Notes under the pieces: model-generated | What the model was told of the DNA's origin: nothing | The model's input: the letters and a program-made list of their open reading frames with translations, nothing else | Databases searched by the model: none | In this document: positions 52,120-61,116 of the stretch, piece after piece | Position numbering within the stretch: the stretch's first letter is position 1 | Layout of the letters: the number at the start of each line of letters is the position of its first letter | Assembly: GCA_910589485.1 (NCBI GenBank) | Contig: CAJUSW010000002.1 | Span: forward strand, 124,001 to 188,000 | Length of the DNA stretch: 64,000 nt | Direction: 5' to 3' | Source of the DNA: an uncultured Duncaniella sp. | GTDB taxonomy: Bacteria > Bacteroidota > Bacteroidia > Bacteroidales > Muribaculaceae | Position numbers and translations under genes: made by a program

Positions 52120-54516
52120 ATGAAAACCCGAGCCTTGATTATTTTTGCCATGATGCTGGTGGCTGTGATTGCCATGTCACAGCCCCGAGTGCAATTCATC
52201 ACTCCCGAAATAGTGAGAGTCAGGTGGGCGCCTGATGCTGAGGACTGCGATAACGGGACCGGGGTGTGCGTATATGAGCCGAGGAGTGTCGAGGTGGATA
52301 CTGTCAGGCACGGGACACATGTGGAGTATATATCATCCGGTCTCATCGCCGAGGTGGATATGCTGAGCGGTGCCGTGACTTTCCGCGACCGCAAATCGGG
52401 GAGTGTTCTTCTCAGGGAAGACCCTTCGCGCCCTCATGAGCACAGCCTGGATGTGAAGGAGCGCATCGTATATGATGAGGCTTCGGCCCGCACGGAGGTC
52501 ACGGCCAACGGTAACGTGACAGTAAAGGATATTGTGCGCCGCGACACGGTGGGCGTGAATGATGTGTACAGGGTGAATTTCCTGTTCAGGGATTCCGAGG
52601 GACTGTATGGTCTCGGTTCCCACATGGAGGATTACATGAACCTTCTGGGCAAGACCGTTTATCTCACTCAGCATAATCTCAAGGTGTCGGTGCCGGTGAT
52701 AAATTCCACCGGTGGTTACGGGCTGTTGTTTGATGCCGGGTGTGCCATGAAATTCAGCTCGGCCCCATGTGGGGCGGGTGACTACTCAGGCACAATGGAG
52801 CTTGAGGCCGCCCGCGAGCTTGATTATTATTTCATCAATGGGGAGCGCATGGATGATCTCGTGGCCGGCTACCGGTATCTGACCGGGGCGGTGTCGCTGA
52901 TGCCACGCTACATGTTCGGCTATATACAGTCGCGTGAGCGTTACACCTCGAGCGATGATATAATCAATACACTCAGGGAATACAGGCGCCGACATGTCCC
53001 TATCGATATGATAGTCCAGGACTGGAATTACTGGCCCGAGGGATGGGGTTACATGAAGATGAACCGTAAATATTATCCCGATCCAAAGGCCTTGGCCGAC
53101 TCGGTACATGCGATGAATGCCCGGCTGATGATAAGCATTTGGCCCAATCCGCAGTATTGTCCCCAACAGAAGGATTTCATGGAGCGGGGATATATGCTGG
53201 AACATTCAGTGTATGATGTATTCAATCCCGATGCCAGGGAGTATTATTGGAAATATGCCGATGAGGAGTTTTTCTCCGCCGGATTCGATGCCTGGTGGTG
53301 TGACAGCAGTGAGCCGCTCGACGGCGACTGGAACCGACCGCCGGCTCCGGTCGACGGCCGTCCATACGGATGGGATGATCACGAACGTCGCTGGCACCTC
53401 AACAAGGATATCCTTTCTGAGGCCACTGGGGCCGAGAGGAGCAATCTGTATTCGCTGTATCACTCCATGGGCATATATGAGAATCAGCGAAAGGCCACTG
53501 ACAGGAAAAGGGTGGTAAATCTCACACGATCGGGTTACGCCGGACAGCAACGTTACGGTACCGTGGTGTGGAACGGTGACACGCATGCTTCCTGGAAATC
53601 ATTCAAGCAACAGATCCCCTCGGGGCTCAACTATATGGCTACCGGAAATCCCTACTGGACTGTGGATGTAGGCTCGTTCTTCACCCGCTCTGATGGCCGG
53701 TGGTTCTACAAGGGAGAGTTCCCTCAGGGAGTGGCCGACGACGGGTATAAGGAATACTACACCCGCATGTTCCAGTGGGCTACGTTCCTGCCGGTGTTGC
53801 GCAGTCACGGCACCGATACTCCCAGGGAGATATGGCGTTTCGGAGAGCCGGGCACTCCCTATTACGATGCCATTCTCGGTATGATAAAGTTGCGGTATTC
53901 GCTCATCCCCTATATCTACAGCATGGCGGCCGCCCAGACGTTTGGGGTGTATTCCATGGCCAGGATGCTGTCGTTTGATTTCGCTTCCGACACAGCTACC
54001 CGCGACATAAAGGACCAGTATATGTTTGGCGATCTGCTCGTGTGTCCCGTCACCGATTCCGGTGTGACATCGCGCAGTGTGTATCTGCCAGTTGATCCCG
54101 ACGGGCGTAAATGGATCGACTTCTGGACCGGCGCTGTCCACTCCGGTGGCCGGAATGTGGAGGGGGATGCCCCATTGCACCGGTTGCCTCTCTATGTGCG
54201 CGAGGGTACGATACTGCCGATGGTATCACCCGGAGAATACACTGGCGAGCAGACGGGCCGGCCGGTGGAATTGAAGATATATCCCGGGCGAGATGCGTCG
54301 ATGGTGCTGTATGACGATGCCGGAGACGGATATGATTACGAGCATGGCGAATATGCATTCATAAGGCTGTCGTGGAACGACCGTGACCGCACTCTTGAGA
54401 TAGGTGAGCGGGATGGCCGTTGGATCGGCGGTGTGAGCGAATTTGTAGTGAACGTGTCGGGCCGGAGTAAGAAAGTCAAGTATGACGGTCGAAAGAAAAC
54501 AGTGGAAATGAATTGA
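52120..54516 (+). CDS. Glycoside hydrolase family 31 (alpha-glucosidase/xylosidase type)
   Basis: Retaining exo-glycosidase of 798 aa with a signal peptide (residues 1-20, ending AMSQ). The N-terminal galactose-mutarotase-like domain contains LYGLGSHMEDYM. The TIM barrel has IDMIVQDWNYWPEGWG, where GH31 enzymes read the substrate, the nucleophile aspartate in DAWWCDSSEP, and the acid in VWNGDTHASW. WTVDVGSFF and ILPMVSPGEY in the C-terminal beta domains complete the family. WPEGWG and CDSSEP patterns are commoner in alpha-xylosidases and related subgroups, but substrate cannot be assigned. I chose ATG 52120 to keep the signal peptide; an in-frame ATG at 52057 lies upstream. The GH97 gene starts 3 bp after its stop. 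Confidence 0.93.
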   Translation: MKTRALIIFAMMLVAVIAMSQPRVQFITPEIVRVRWAPDAEDCDNGTGVCVYEPRSVEVDTVRHGTHVEYISSGLIAEVDMLSGAVTFRDRKSGSVLLREDPSRPHEHSLDVKERIVYDEASARTEVTANGNVTVKDIVRRDTVGVNDVYRVNFLFRDSEGLYGLGSHMEDYMNLLGKTVYLTQHNLKVSVPVINSTGGYGLLFDAGCAMKFSSAPCGAGDYSGTMELEAARELDYYFINGERMDDLVAGYRYLTGAVSLMPRYMFGYIQSRERYTSSDDIINTLREYRRRHVPIDMIVQDWNYWPEGWGYMKMNRKYYPDPKALADSVHAMNARLMISIWPNPQYCPQQKDFMERGYMLEHSVYDVFNPDAREYYWKYADEEFFSAGFDAWWCDSSEPLDGDWNRPPAPVDGRPYGWDDHERRWHLNKDILSEATGAERSNLYSLYHSMGIYENQRKATDRKRVVNLTRSGYAGQQRYGTVVWNGDTHASWKSFKQQIPSGLNYMATGNPYWTVDVGSFFTRSDGRWFYKGEFPQGVADDGYKEYYTRMFQWATFLPVLRSHGTDTPREIWRFGEPGTPYYDAILGMIKLRYSLIPYIYSMAAAQTFGVYSMARMLSFDFASDTATRDIKDQYMFGDLLVCPVTDSGVTSRSVYLPVDPDGRKWIDFWTGAVHSGGRNVEGDAPLHRLPLYVREGTILPMVSPGEYTGEQTGRPVELKIYPGRDASMVLYDDAGDGYDYEHGEYAFIRLSWNDRDRTLEIGERDGRWIGGVSEFVVNVSGRSKKVKYDGRKKTVEMN

Positions 54517-54519
54517 TTT

Positions 54520-56274
54520 ATGAGATACAGAATAATATTGCCGGTTGTTGCCGTGATGATGTCGTCGGTGGCAGTGAAAGCCGATGTGGTATCGCCCGGA
54601 GGGAGGATAGTTGTCTCTACCGATGGCGGGGGAATAGTGGTGTCGGCAACCGTGGATACGCGCCCGGTGGATGTGATTACCATCGCGGGTGATGTGACGG
54701 ATGTGATAGCCGACCCGGTGGTACACACCGACAGTTATACAGCGCTGACAGGGAAACGCCGTGAGTGCTCCAACAGCTATTCCCAGGCCCGGTATGTAAT
54801 GGCCGATGGAGATACGATAACGATGCGTGTCTACACCGATGGAGTGGCTTGGAGAGCTGGCTCCGGAGTGTCGGTGGTCGATGTGTCCCGGGTGCGTCAC
54901 TCGTGGTTGCAGTCCTGGGTGGACTGTTACGAGGAGTTCTATCCCCGTGACCGTGACACGAAGGCCGGCGAACGGTATGGCTATCCGGCCTTGATGGAAT
55001 ATGACGGCGGTGTCTTCGGTCTGCTCACCGAGTCGGGACTCGACCGCACCTCGGCCGGATCGAGCATCTATGCCACATCCGGCAAGGGGATATATGAACT
55101 GAAGCCCGACGGGCCCGGAACAGCCGGATGGGCCACCATGATCATAGGCTCGCTGAGCGATGTGGTGGAGTCGACTCTGGTGGCGGACAATTCGGCCCCA
55201 TGTGCCCTCGGTGACACATCGTGGATAAGTCCCGGCGTGGCCTCTTGGATCTACTGGGCCTACAATCACGGCTCCAACGACTATGATATAATCAAGCGAT
55301 ATGTGGATATGGCCGTGGAGTTGAGGTTGCCCTACGTTCTGATCGATGCCGAGTGGGACGAGATGAAGGATGGCAAGACCGTTGAGGATGCTGTGGAGTA
55401 TGCCATAGGCAAGGGGATAAAACCGATGATATGGTACAACTCCTCGATAGGGTGGATCAATGGCGCTCCGGGACCTAAATTCAGGCTCAATGACCCTGCC
55501 GACAGGGAGCGGGAGTTTGCATGGTGTGAACGCATCGGTGTGGCCGGAGTGAAGATCGATTTTTTCTCGGGCGATGACAACCGCAATATCTCCTATATGT
55601 ACGATCTGATGGAGGATGCAGCCCGGCATAAGTTGCTTGTGAATTTCCACGGTGCCACATTGCCCCGCGGGTGGCAACGCACCTATCCCAATCTGGTAAC
55701 AACCGAGGCGGTGTATGGAGCGGAATGGTACAACAATGTGCCCACGTTCACCTCCAAGGCAGCCGCCCATAACGCCACTCTGCCTTTTACAAGAAATGTC
55801 GTAGGGTCGATGGATTACACTCCCTGTGCGTTCTCCGACTCACAGCATCCCCACATCACCACCCATGCTCATGAGCTTGCCCTGACGGTGCTGTTCGAGT
55901 CAGGCGTACAGCATCTCGCTGACAGGCCCGAAAGTCTGCTGTCGCAACCCGATGAGGTGAAGCGGTTCTTCTCGGAGTTGCCCGCGTCGTGGGATGATAC
56001 CGTATTGCTCGCCGGTTATCCGGGCGAATATGCCGTGATGGGCCGCCGTAAGGGGGACACGTGGTATATAGCCGGAATAAACGGTACCGATGCCGATATG
56101 GCCGATGTCAGCCTCGATTTTTCACGGCTCGGGATTTCAGGGGCGGATATGAGGCTCTATGCCGATGGAGCCACCACGGGATCGTGGGATATAAGCCGGC
56201 CGAAATCATTGCCCGGAAGTGTGGCGATGAAGGCGAGAGGAGGATTTGTGCTTGTGGCGCGTGGCAACAATTGA
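54520..56274 (+). CDS. Glycoside hydrolase family 97, probably retaining
   Basis: A 584-aa secreted enzyme with signal peptide (residues 1-21, ending VAVKAD) and the GH97 layout: N-terminal beta sandwich, TIM barrel and a small C-terminal domain. Landmarks are PYVLIDAEWDE, GVKIDFFSGDDN, FHGATLPRGWQRTYPN, TTEAVYGAEWYNN and TLPFTRNVVGSMDYTPC. The aspartate in KIDFF matches the retaining subgroup of the family (alpha-galactosidase type) rather than the inverting SusB subgroup. That is inference from motif type. It is shorter than the usual 650-700 aa, mainly in the N-terminal domain. It starts 3 bp after the GH31 gene, so the two are co-translated. Confidence 0.93.
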   Translation: MRYRIILPVVAVMMSSVAVKADVVSPGGRIVVSTDGGGIVVSATVDTRPVDVITIAGDVTDVIADPVVHTDSYTALTGKRRECSNSYSQARYVMADGDTITMRVYTDGVAWRAGSGVSVVDVSRVRHSWLQSWVDCYEEFYPRDRDTKAGERYGYPALMEYDGGVFGLLTESGLDRTSAGSSIYATSGKGIYELKPDGPGTAGWATMIIGSLSDVVESTLVADNSAPCALGDTSWISPGVASWIYWAYNHGSNDYDIIKRYVDMAVELRLPYVLIDAEWDEMKDGKTVEDAVEYAIGKGIKPMIWYNSSIGWINGAPGPKFRLNDPADREREFAWCERIGVAGVKIDFFSGDDNRNISYMYDLMEDAARHKLLVNFHGATLPRGWQRTYPNLVTTEAVYGAEWYNNVPTFTSKAAAHNATLPFTRNVVGSMDYTPCAFSDSQHPHITTHAHELALTVLFESGVQHLADRPESLLSQPDEVKRFFSELPASWDDTVLLAGYPGEYAVMGRRKGDTWYIAGINGTDADMADVSLDFSRLGISGADMRLYADGATTGSWDISRPKSLPGSVAMKARGGFVLVARGNN

Positions 56275-56313
56275 GTGGCGGGGATCGTTGTATAGGGAAA
56301 CGAGTTGCTGATT

Positions 56314-57333
56314 ATGAAGAATGAGTTGCCTATAAATGAGTTGCCCTTCAACGAGAGTGAACTGCCATCGATGTCGGATGATGCCTGGATGCCCGATCGC
56401 CTTGGCGATGGTCTGGAGATGACCTATGTGCCCATGCCCGATGATTATTCGGGCCCGGTGAGATGCACTGTGATACGCAAGCGCCTGGAGGGTGCCGAGG
56501 TCGGTGTGCTCTATATCCACGGTTTCAGCGACTATTTCTTCCAGCGCGAGATGGCCGATGAGTTTGTGGCCCACGGTTACAGTTTCTATGCTGTGGATCT
56601 GCGCAAGTATGGCCGTTCCTATATGCCGGGACAGAAGATGTTTCAGGTGAGGGATATCAGTGAGTATTTTGCCGATATCCAGGCGGGAATAGACTGCATG
56701 AAGGCCGACGGGTGCCGCGAAGTGGTGCTCATAGGCCATTCTACCGGTGGCCTTTCCTCCTCGCTGTATATGCAACAGGCTCCGGATCCTGTTGTCAAGG
56801 CGCTGGTGCTCAACAGTCCGTTCCTGGCGTGGAATCTTCCAGCCGTGATGAGGGAGGCCGGGGTGCCGGTGGTGAGTGCGCTCGGGCGGATCTTTCCGGG
56901 TTTGCCCATGAAGAGCGGTGGCACTATCCATTACAATGCGGCTATTGCGCGTCACCTGGGCGGTGAATGGGAATATGATCCGGCATTGAAGCCCGATATA
57001 ATGCCCGATGTGGATGCCGGATGGATCCGGGCGATCGACCGTGCGCAGAAAGCTCTGCTCGACGGTGGTATAAAGGTGCCGGTGTTGCTTCTTCATTCTG
57101 AGCGTTCGGTGAGGCCTGGCGATTCGTTGGAGAGGTATCATGATTCCGATGGTGTGCTCGACGTGAGGCTCATAGCCGAGGCGGGCCGTAAATTAGGCCC
57201 CGATGTCACGGAGGTAACCGTCCGTGGCGGTCTCCACGATCTTATCCTCTCTCGCCGCGAGGTCAGGGATAAGGTCTATGACGTGATATTCCATTGGTTA
57301 AGTTTTTTAGGCAAAAGGGATATTGTGGTATAA
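56314..57333 (+). CDS. Alpha/beta hydrolase, lysophospholipase/monoacylglycerol-lipase-like
   Basis: A 339-aa cytoplasmic hydrolase without signal peptide. It has the oxyanion region YIHGFSDYF, the nucleophile in VVLIGHSTGGLSSSLY, an aspartate region near LLHSERSVRPGDS, and the histidine in TVRGGLHDLILSRREV. The pattern matches serine-aminopeptidase/lysophospholipase-like hydrolases. It follows the GH97 gene after 39 bp and is probably part of the same operon, so it may cleave an ester of the sugar taken up. I chose ATG 56314; a TTG at 56305 is in frame. A short repeat (INELPFNESELP) lies near the N-terminus. Confidence 0.85.
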   Translation: MKNELPINELPFNESELPSMSDDAWMPDRLGDGLEMTYVPMPDDYSGPVRCTVIRKRLEGAEVGVLYIHGFSDYFFQREMADEFVAHGYSFYAVDLRKYGRSYMPGQKMFQVRDISEYFADIQAGIDCMKADGCREVVLIGHSTGGLSSSLYMQQAPDPVVKALVLNSPFLAWNLPAVMREAGVPVVSALGRIFPGLPMKSGGTIHYNAAIARHLGGEWEYDPALKPDIMPDVDAGWIRAIDRAQKALLDGGIKVPVLLLHSERSVRPGDSLERYHDSDGVLDVRLIAEAGRKLGPDVTEVTVRGGLHDLILSRREVRDKVYDVIFHWLSFLGKRDIVV

Positions 57334-57424
57334 GTGGAAGTATAGAGTATAGAGGGGAAAGTATAGGGATTAGATTTTAGAGGATATTATTGGCATGCAG
57401 ATATTTTAAATGTGATAGACGCTG

Positions 57425-57577
57425 GAATTATAGGACGTCTTCGACGCCCGATCTACCGAATAATTCGTTTTCCCCACACGTCGCCCGACGGCGCAAATCT
57501 TGCCCTATCGGGCGATTTGCTTGTCGGTCTCGTGGTGGGGCTATAACTACATCGCCACTCCGTGGCTTAGTGGGTAG
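57425..57577 (+). repeat. Dispersed intergenic hairpin element, copy 2
   Basis: Starts with the same GAATTATAGGACGTCTTCG as copy 1 (9877). The hairpin GCAAATC...GATTTGC (57493-57520) replaces the copy-1 arms with compensating changes. CTCGTGGTGGGGCTATAA and CTTAGTGGGT close the element. The surrounding 285-bp gap (57334-57618) also has TATAGAG tracts on both sides and no gene. Confidence 0.85.
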
Positions 57578-57618
57578 TCCCTATACTCTATACTTTCCCC
57601 TCTATACTTATACGATTC

Positions 57619-57978
57619 CTATTCCTTCGTCGTAATTGCCTTAAACATCAGGCCCAATACCAATATAATAACAGCTGCCTCCGAGATAATAGATTTCAAC
57701 TCAACCCCGCCCCACACGGCACCGATAAACGTGGCCACCCATAGGATATCAAAAATCAGACACCACGACTTCTCCGGAGCAAAGAGACTGCGCCATCCGC
57801 ACGACCTCAAGCGCATAATAAAAGACACCAAAAAAACTAAAAACGATGCGTAAAACACGCTCCATGTACCCCACGAACAGGGATAACCGGCCAGTAAAAT
57901 CACCAGGGTCCATGATCCACAGAATAAAGAAGCCTCCAAGGCCCTCTTAACCGTCGCATCCGAAATAGAATTACTCAT
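57619..57978 (-). CDS. Small integral membrane protein, unknown function
   Basis: A 119-aa protein with four predicted membrane segments: ALEASLFCGSWTLVILLAG, WSVFYASFLVFLVSFIM, WCLIFDILWVATFIGAVWG and ISEAAVIILVLGLMFKAI. The short hydrophilic ends are MSNSISDATVKR and TTKE. No named family was recognised. It stands alone in repeat-rich DNA; upstream is an AT-rich stretch of about 200 bp with no recognisable consensus promoter. Plausible roles of such proteins range from small transporters to membrane-stress proteins, but nothing in the context decides. Confidence 0.6.
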   Translation of the reverse strand: MSNSISDATVKRALEASLFCGSWTLVILLAGYPCSWGTWSVFYASFLVFLVSFIMRLRSCGWRSLFAPEKSWCLIFDILWVATFIGAVWGGVELKSIISEAAVIILVLGLMFKAITTKE

Positions 57979-58588
57979 AATATGACTGATTTATGAAAAT
58001 GTGATAAAAAACTATATTTTATAAATACTCGATAGAAACCAATCCACTATGGTTTTTGTAAAATTTATAACTAATACCACGCTACAAAATTATAAATTTT
58101 AACACCAACCGCAAAATCTATTTCACATTTTCAACAATCCCCTAGCCAATATACCCTAAAAACTTCTATACTTTCTCCTCTATACTTAAAAACTATGGTC
58201 CTAAAAAACACTACGCGACATTATCGCACCATTTCCACCTATCCCCATATCTACCTTTGTCACCATGAGGACTCTATCTGCCCTCGGGATCCCGGCCGGG
58301 GAGGGCATGTGATCCCGAGCGATTGCCACGAGGCGACTACCGTGTCGACCCAAGGCTACGGAAACGGATCCGTTACGCCACGCCCCGCAGGCCCCTCCGC
58401 CTCAAAGCCCTGAAAGGGCGATGTACTCGTAGCCCCACCACGAGCCCGACAAGAACCTCGCCCGGCAGGGCGGAGATGCGCTGTCGGGCGAGGTGTGGGG
58501 GGAAATGATGTATGTTCGGTACAACGGCCTCGAAGAGGTCGATTAGATCCGGATTCCTCACAGTTTCAGAGAATTCTTATCAGAATCA
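57979..58588. other. 610-bp gap: AT-rich stretch, palindromic motif and third copy of the hairpin element
   Basis: No gene was found. 57979-58195 is very AT-rich. CGCGACATTATCGCACC at 58214-58230 is the inverse of the motif at 14318-14334. It is followed by TACCTTTG (58252-58259), a possible -7 box, and a 15-codon frame at 58266. GGGATC arms flank 58300. Element copy 3 occupies 58405-58540. Confidence 0.6.
58405..58540 (-). repeat. Dispersed intergenic hairpin element, copy 3 (inverted)
   Basis: On the minus strand it reads GACCTCTTCGAGGCCG, then CATTTCCCCCCACACC, then a hairpin region with CGCCCG, then CTCGTGGTGGGGCTACGA and CATCGCCCTTT. The order is the same as in copies 1 and 2, but it is more diverged, especially in the hairpin. 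Confidence 0.8.
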
Positions 58589-59041
58589 TCAATTGTCAAC
58601 GCTTACGAAATTGCCTTGGGCGTCGAAATGGATTTTCAGGAGGTCGGTGAGCTGTACCTCATACCCGTTCTGGTCGCGCGAGATGGCATTGATCTTGAAA
58701 TTCTCAGGGTAGTTTTCGGCCACATATTCGCGTATGGACATGGGAATGAAATCCTGGTTGGGGATAGGAGCGGCGAGGGTGCTTTCGACTTCCTTCCAGT
58801 TGCCGGCGGCATCAAACTCGACCTTTACACCGCTGGTGAGGGTCACTTCATATTCGCCGTCAGTATTGTCCTTGGAAATGGTGGCGGGGGCGTCATCGGT
58901 GAAATATGACTGCAGGAACACATTGGCTGTGTGGGGCAGGGAATTGGAATCGATCACTATTTCATCGTTGTCATCGTCGGAACAGCTCCAGCACACGGCG
59001 GCCAACAACCCTACAAAGAATAAGGAGAGAAATTTTTTCAT
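58589..59041 (-). CDS. PepSY-like periplasmic lipoprotein
   Basis: A 150-aa exported protein with signal and possible lipobox (AVCWSC, Cys20) followed by an acidic stretch SDDDNDE. Two similar halves follow the PepSY-like (DUF2874) pattern: FLQSYFTDDAPATISKDN...YEVTLTSGVKVEFDAAGNW and VAENYPENFKINAISRDQ...YEVQLTDLLKIHFDAQGNF. This twofold repeat is typical of the family, which may inhibit enzymes or bind the envelope; the true role is not known. Longer in-frame starts exist upstream to 59221, but the signal peptide fixes ATG 59041. It lies downstream of the flavodiiron gene on the same strand, separated by a terminator. Confidence 0.85.
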   Translation of the reverse strand: MKKFLSLFFVGLLAAVCWSCSDDDNDEIVIDSNSLPHTANVFLQSYFTDDAPATISKDNTDGEYEVTLTSGVKVEFDAAGNWKEVESTLAAPIPNQDFIPMSIREYVAENYPENFKINAISRDQNGYEVQLTDLLKIHFDAQGNFVSVDN

Positions 59042-59188
59042 AACGTAAAGTGTAAAAACGTGGAAAGTATAAAAAGTATAATTAGTTGAATATCTATAAA
59101 TAATAACTCCCGGGAGGTGACATTGTTCAGTGGTGCGGTGCATATAATATCTTCGATCTCCGGGAACCTTAGGACTGATGTGGATACG

Positions 59189-59231
59189 AAAAAAACCGGT
59201 CAAGCATACTGTGATCGGCATGCTTGACCGG
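59189..59231 (-). terminator. Terminator of the flavodiiron gene
   Basis: CCGGTCAAGCAT (59196-59207) and ATGCTTGACCGG (59220-59231) pair perfectly over 12 bp. Read on the minus strand, the stem is followed by seven T (59189-59195), a classic intrinsic terminator. Confidence 0.95.
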
Positions 59232-59254
59232 AATATCTTGCTATGGGGGGATGA

Positions 59255-60412
59255 TTACTCGGCGAGGAGGTTGGTGGCGATGGTCTTCATCTGCTCCACA
59301 TCGGCATCGGTCATGCGTCCGTGGAGAGTGAGGGGGGGCTCTACGATGGTTATGCCGTGCATGTGTTCAAACATCTGGCGCATCTTGCGTCCGGCGGCGG
59401 GTGCCCACAGGCCGTTGTCAATTATGGCCACGCGACGGTTGCGGAATCCCTTGAGCGCGAGATGATGGATGAAATCGTGCATGGGAGGGAAGATGTCGGA
59501 ATCGTAGGTGGAGGCCATCACCACGAGGTGGCTCATGCGGAAAGCATCCTCCACAGCCTCGGCCTGGTCGTCGCGGCACAGGTCGGTCACCGAAACCTTG
59601 GGAGCGCCGGCTGCCTTGAGCAGTTCGGCCATTTCCTTGGCGGCATGGGCTGTCATGCCGTGGATCGAGGCGTAGGCCACGAGCACGCCGGGGGTCTCAA
59701 CCTCGTAAGCTGCCCATGTGCGGTAGAGCCTGAGATACTCCGTGAGGTCCCCTTCGAGCACGGGGCCGTGGAGCGGGGCTATGACATCGATCTCCTTGCC
59801 GGCGAGTTTCTTGAGCACAGTCTGCACGGGGTGGCCGTATTTGCCCACGATATTGAAGTAATATCTGCGGGCCTCGCATGCCCAGGGCACCGAGGGATCG
59901 GGGTTGCCGAAGCGTCCGAAACCGTCGGCCGAGAAGAGGGTCTTGGCAGTTGCATCATACACCATCATCACCTCGGGCCAATGCACCATGGGGGCGGTGA
60001 GGAACTGGAGCTGATGCTTGCCGAGGCTCATGGTATCGCCGTCGGCCACCTCGATGATGCGGTCGCCGAAATCCACGGGGCCGGCCACGAGGGGGAGCAT
60101 CTTGTGGGCCACGGCTGTGCACACGAGACAGCACTCGGGATAGTGGCTCATCACCCATTCGATCTGCGAGGCATGGTCGGGCTCCAGGTGCTGTACTATC
60201 AGATAGTCGGGGCCTTTACCCTGGGGGAGAGCCGAGGTGAGGTTCTCGCGCCACTGCTCGGCCTTGTGCTCATCCACGGTGTCGATCAGCGCTATCTTGT
60301 CATCGAAAATTATGTAGGAGTTATAGGAGATACCGTCGGGTACGATATATTGGCTTTCAAAAAGGTCAAGATCCTGGTCGTATACGCCTATCGGCTTGAT
60401 GTCTTGATGCAT
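59255..60412 (-). CDS. Flavodiiron protein (FprA-type A-type flavoprotein)
   Basis: Reduces oxygen to water, or nitric oxide to nitrous oxide, protecting anaerobes. The 385-aa cytoplasmic protein has an N-terminal beta-lactamase-like di-iron domain: the ligand motif HLEPDHASQIEW, the downstream APMVHWPEVMMVYDA, and LFSADGFGRF with further ligands. A C-terminal flavodoxin domain (from about residue 245) starts VLVAYASIHGMTAHAAKEMA. No rubredoxin domain is fused, so the electron donor is separate. Its own terminator follows; no operon partner is seen. Confidence 0.95.
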   Translation of the reverse strand: MHQDIKPIGVYDQDLDLFESQYIVPDGISYNSYIIFDDKIALIDTVDEHKAEQWRENLTSALPQGKGPDYLIVQHLEPDHASQIEWVMSHYPECCLVCTAVAHKMLPLVAGPVDFGDRIIEVADGDTMSLGKHQLQFLTAPMVHWPEVMMVYDATAKTLFSADGFGRFGNPDPSVPWACEARRYYFNIVGKYGHPVQTVLKKLAGKEIDVIAPLHGPVLEGDLTEYLRLYRTWAAYEVETPGVLVAYASIHGMTAHAAKEMAELLKAAGAPKVSVTDLCRDDQAEAVEDAFRMSHLVVMASTYDSDIFPPMHDFIHHLALKGFRNRRVAIIDNGLWAPAAGRKMRQMFEHMHGITIVEPPLTLHGRMTDADVEQMKTIATNLLAE

Positions 60413-60628
60413 AGTGTCGGTAAAGTTATTTAACGGTTGATTTTTTAATCAAGCAATGAGAGAAGTTGAAAAAGCGGGCACAAAGTTACGCTTTTTTCAG
60501 GAAACAACCTCAGAATAAACCGACTATTGCAAATAAATTTTATGAACATACGCTTTCCCGGTGGATCGGCCGATGAGCCACTGGGGCATCTCAGTCCAAG
60601 GTGATATGCTAAAAAACATATTTTTTTA

Positions 60629-60661
60629 TTTGGCGTATATGTTGCGGAAAATGTATCTTTG
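60629..60661 (+). promoter_or_regulatory. Promoter of the candidate structured RNA
   Basis: TTTG at 60629-60632 and TATCTTTG at 60654-60661 match the Bacteroidota consensus with a 21-bp spacer. No reading frame starts just downstream; the transcript would run into the structured region and stop at 61019. Confidence 0.7.
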
Positions 60662-60667
60662 CAGTGC

Positions 60668-61020
60668 ATCCCGCCTCAGGATCTCCTGTCCGTGGGGCGG
60701 TGGAGAGATTACACTATCTTGGCAATTCGGCTTGACAATCTCCTTTGAGTAGGGGTTGTCATACTGAAAATAGTGGGACAGCTCTTCTCTCCATATTTCG
60801 ACCGGCCACCGCTGAAACCGGAGGCTGTCGGGATTAAACCTGACATATCTACGTCCCGTCTGTAGGATTGGTTTTACAAGAAACCTGTTGCCCCATGCCC
60901 GGCATGAGGCAGTGGGGGAGGAATGTAACACTATGATCCGCAGACATGACGACCGTTTTTCACAAAGCATCATAGGCTATATCAATCCCCCCGCGGAATG
61001 ATATGGCCCGCGTTTTTTTA
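60668..61020 (+). ncRNA. Candidate structured noncoding RNA of about 350 nt
   Basis: The region lies between a good promoter and a hairpin-plus-T-run terminator (CGCGG/CCGCG at 60992-61012, then TTTTTTT). It contains several plausible stems: CGCCTC/GGGGCG (about 60672-60699); GGAG-GATT/AATC-TCC (about 60702-60746); GACAGC/GCTGTC (about 60777-60830); CTAC/GTAG (about 60850); and CTATGAT/ATCATAG (about 60932-60975). I do not recognise RNase P, tmRNA, SRP or 6S RNA signatures. An open frame on the opposite strand (60626-60973) is more likely an accident, as the RNA's own signals face the other way. Confidence 0.55.
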
Positions 61021-61116
61021 TAGCCATAGACTAAATTTTCGCCCCCGGGTTGTTATGTAGGGGCATGACATATTGGAATTGTAAGCATAATTGTAAGCAT
61101 ATTGGAATTTAATAAC

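Noticed and set aside
58195..58560. Degraded coding gene with PHHEP/ARCGGK-like translations
   Set aside because: The same sequence recurs in three intergenic copies in both orientations with hairpin arms, which fits a noncoding repeat better than a pseudogene.
60626..60973. 115-aa frame on the minus strand across the candidate RNA
   Set aside because: The promoter and terminator face the plus strand, no start signal is seen on the minus strand, and the sequence mirrors predicted RNA stems.
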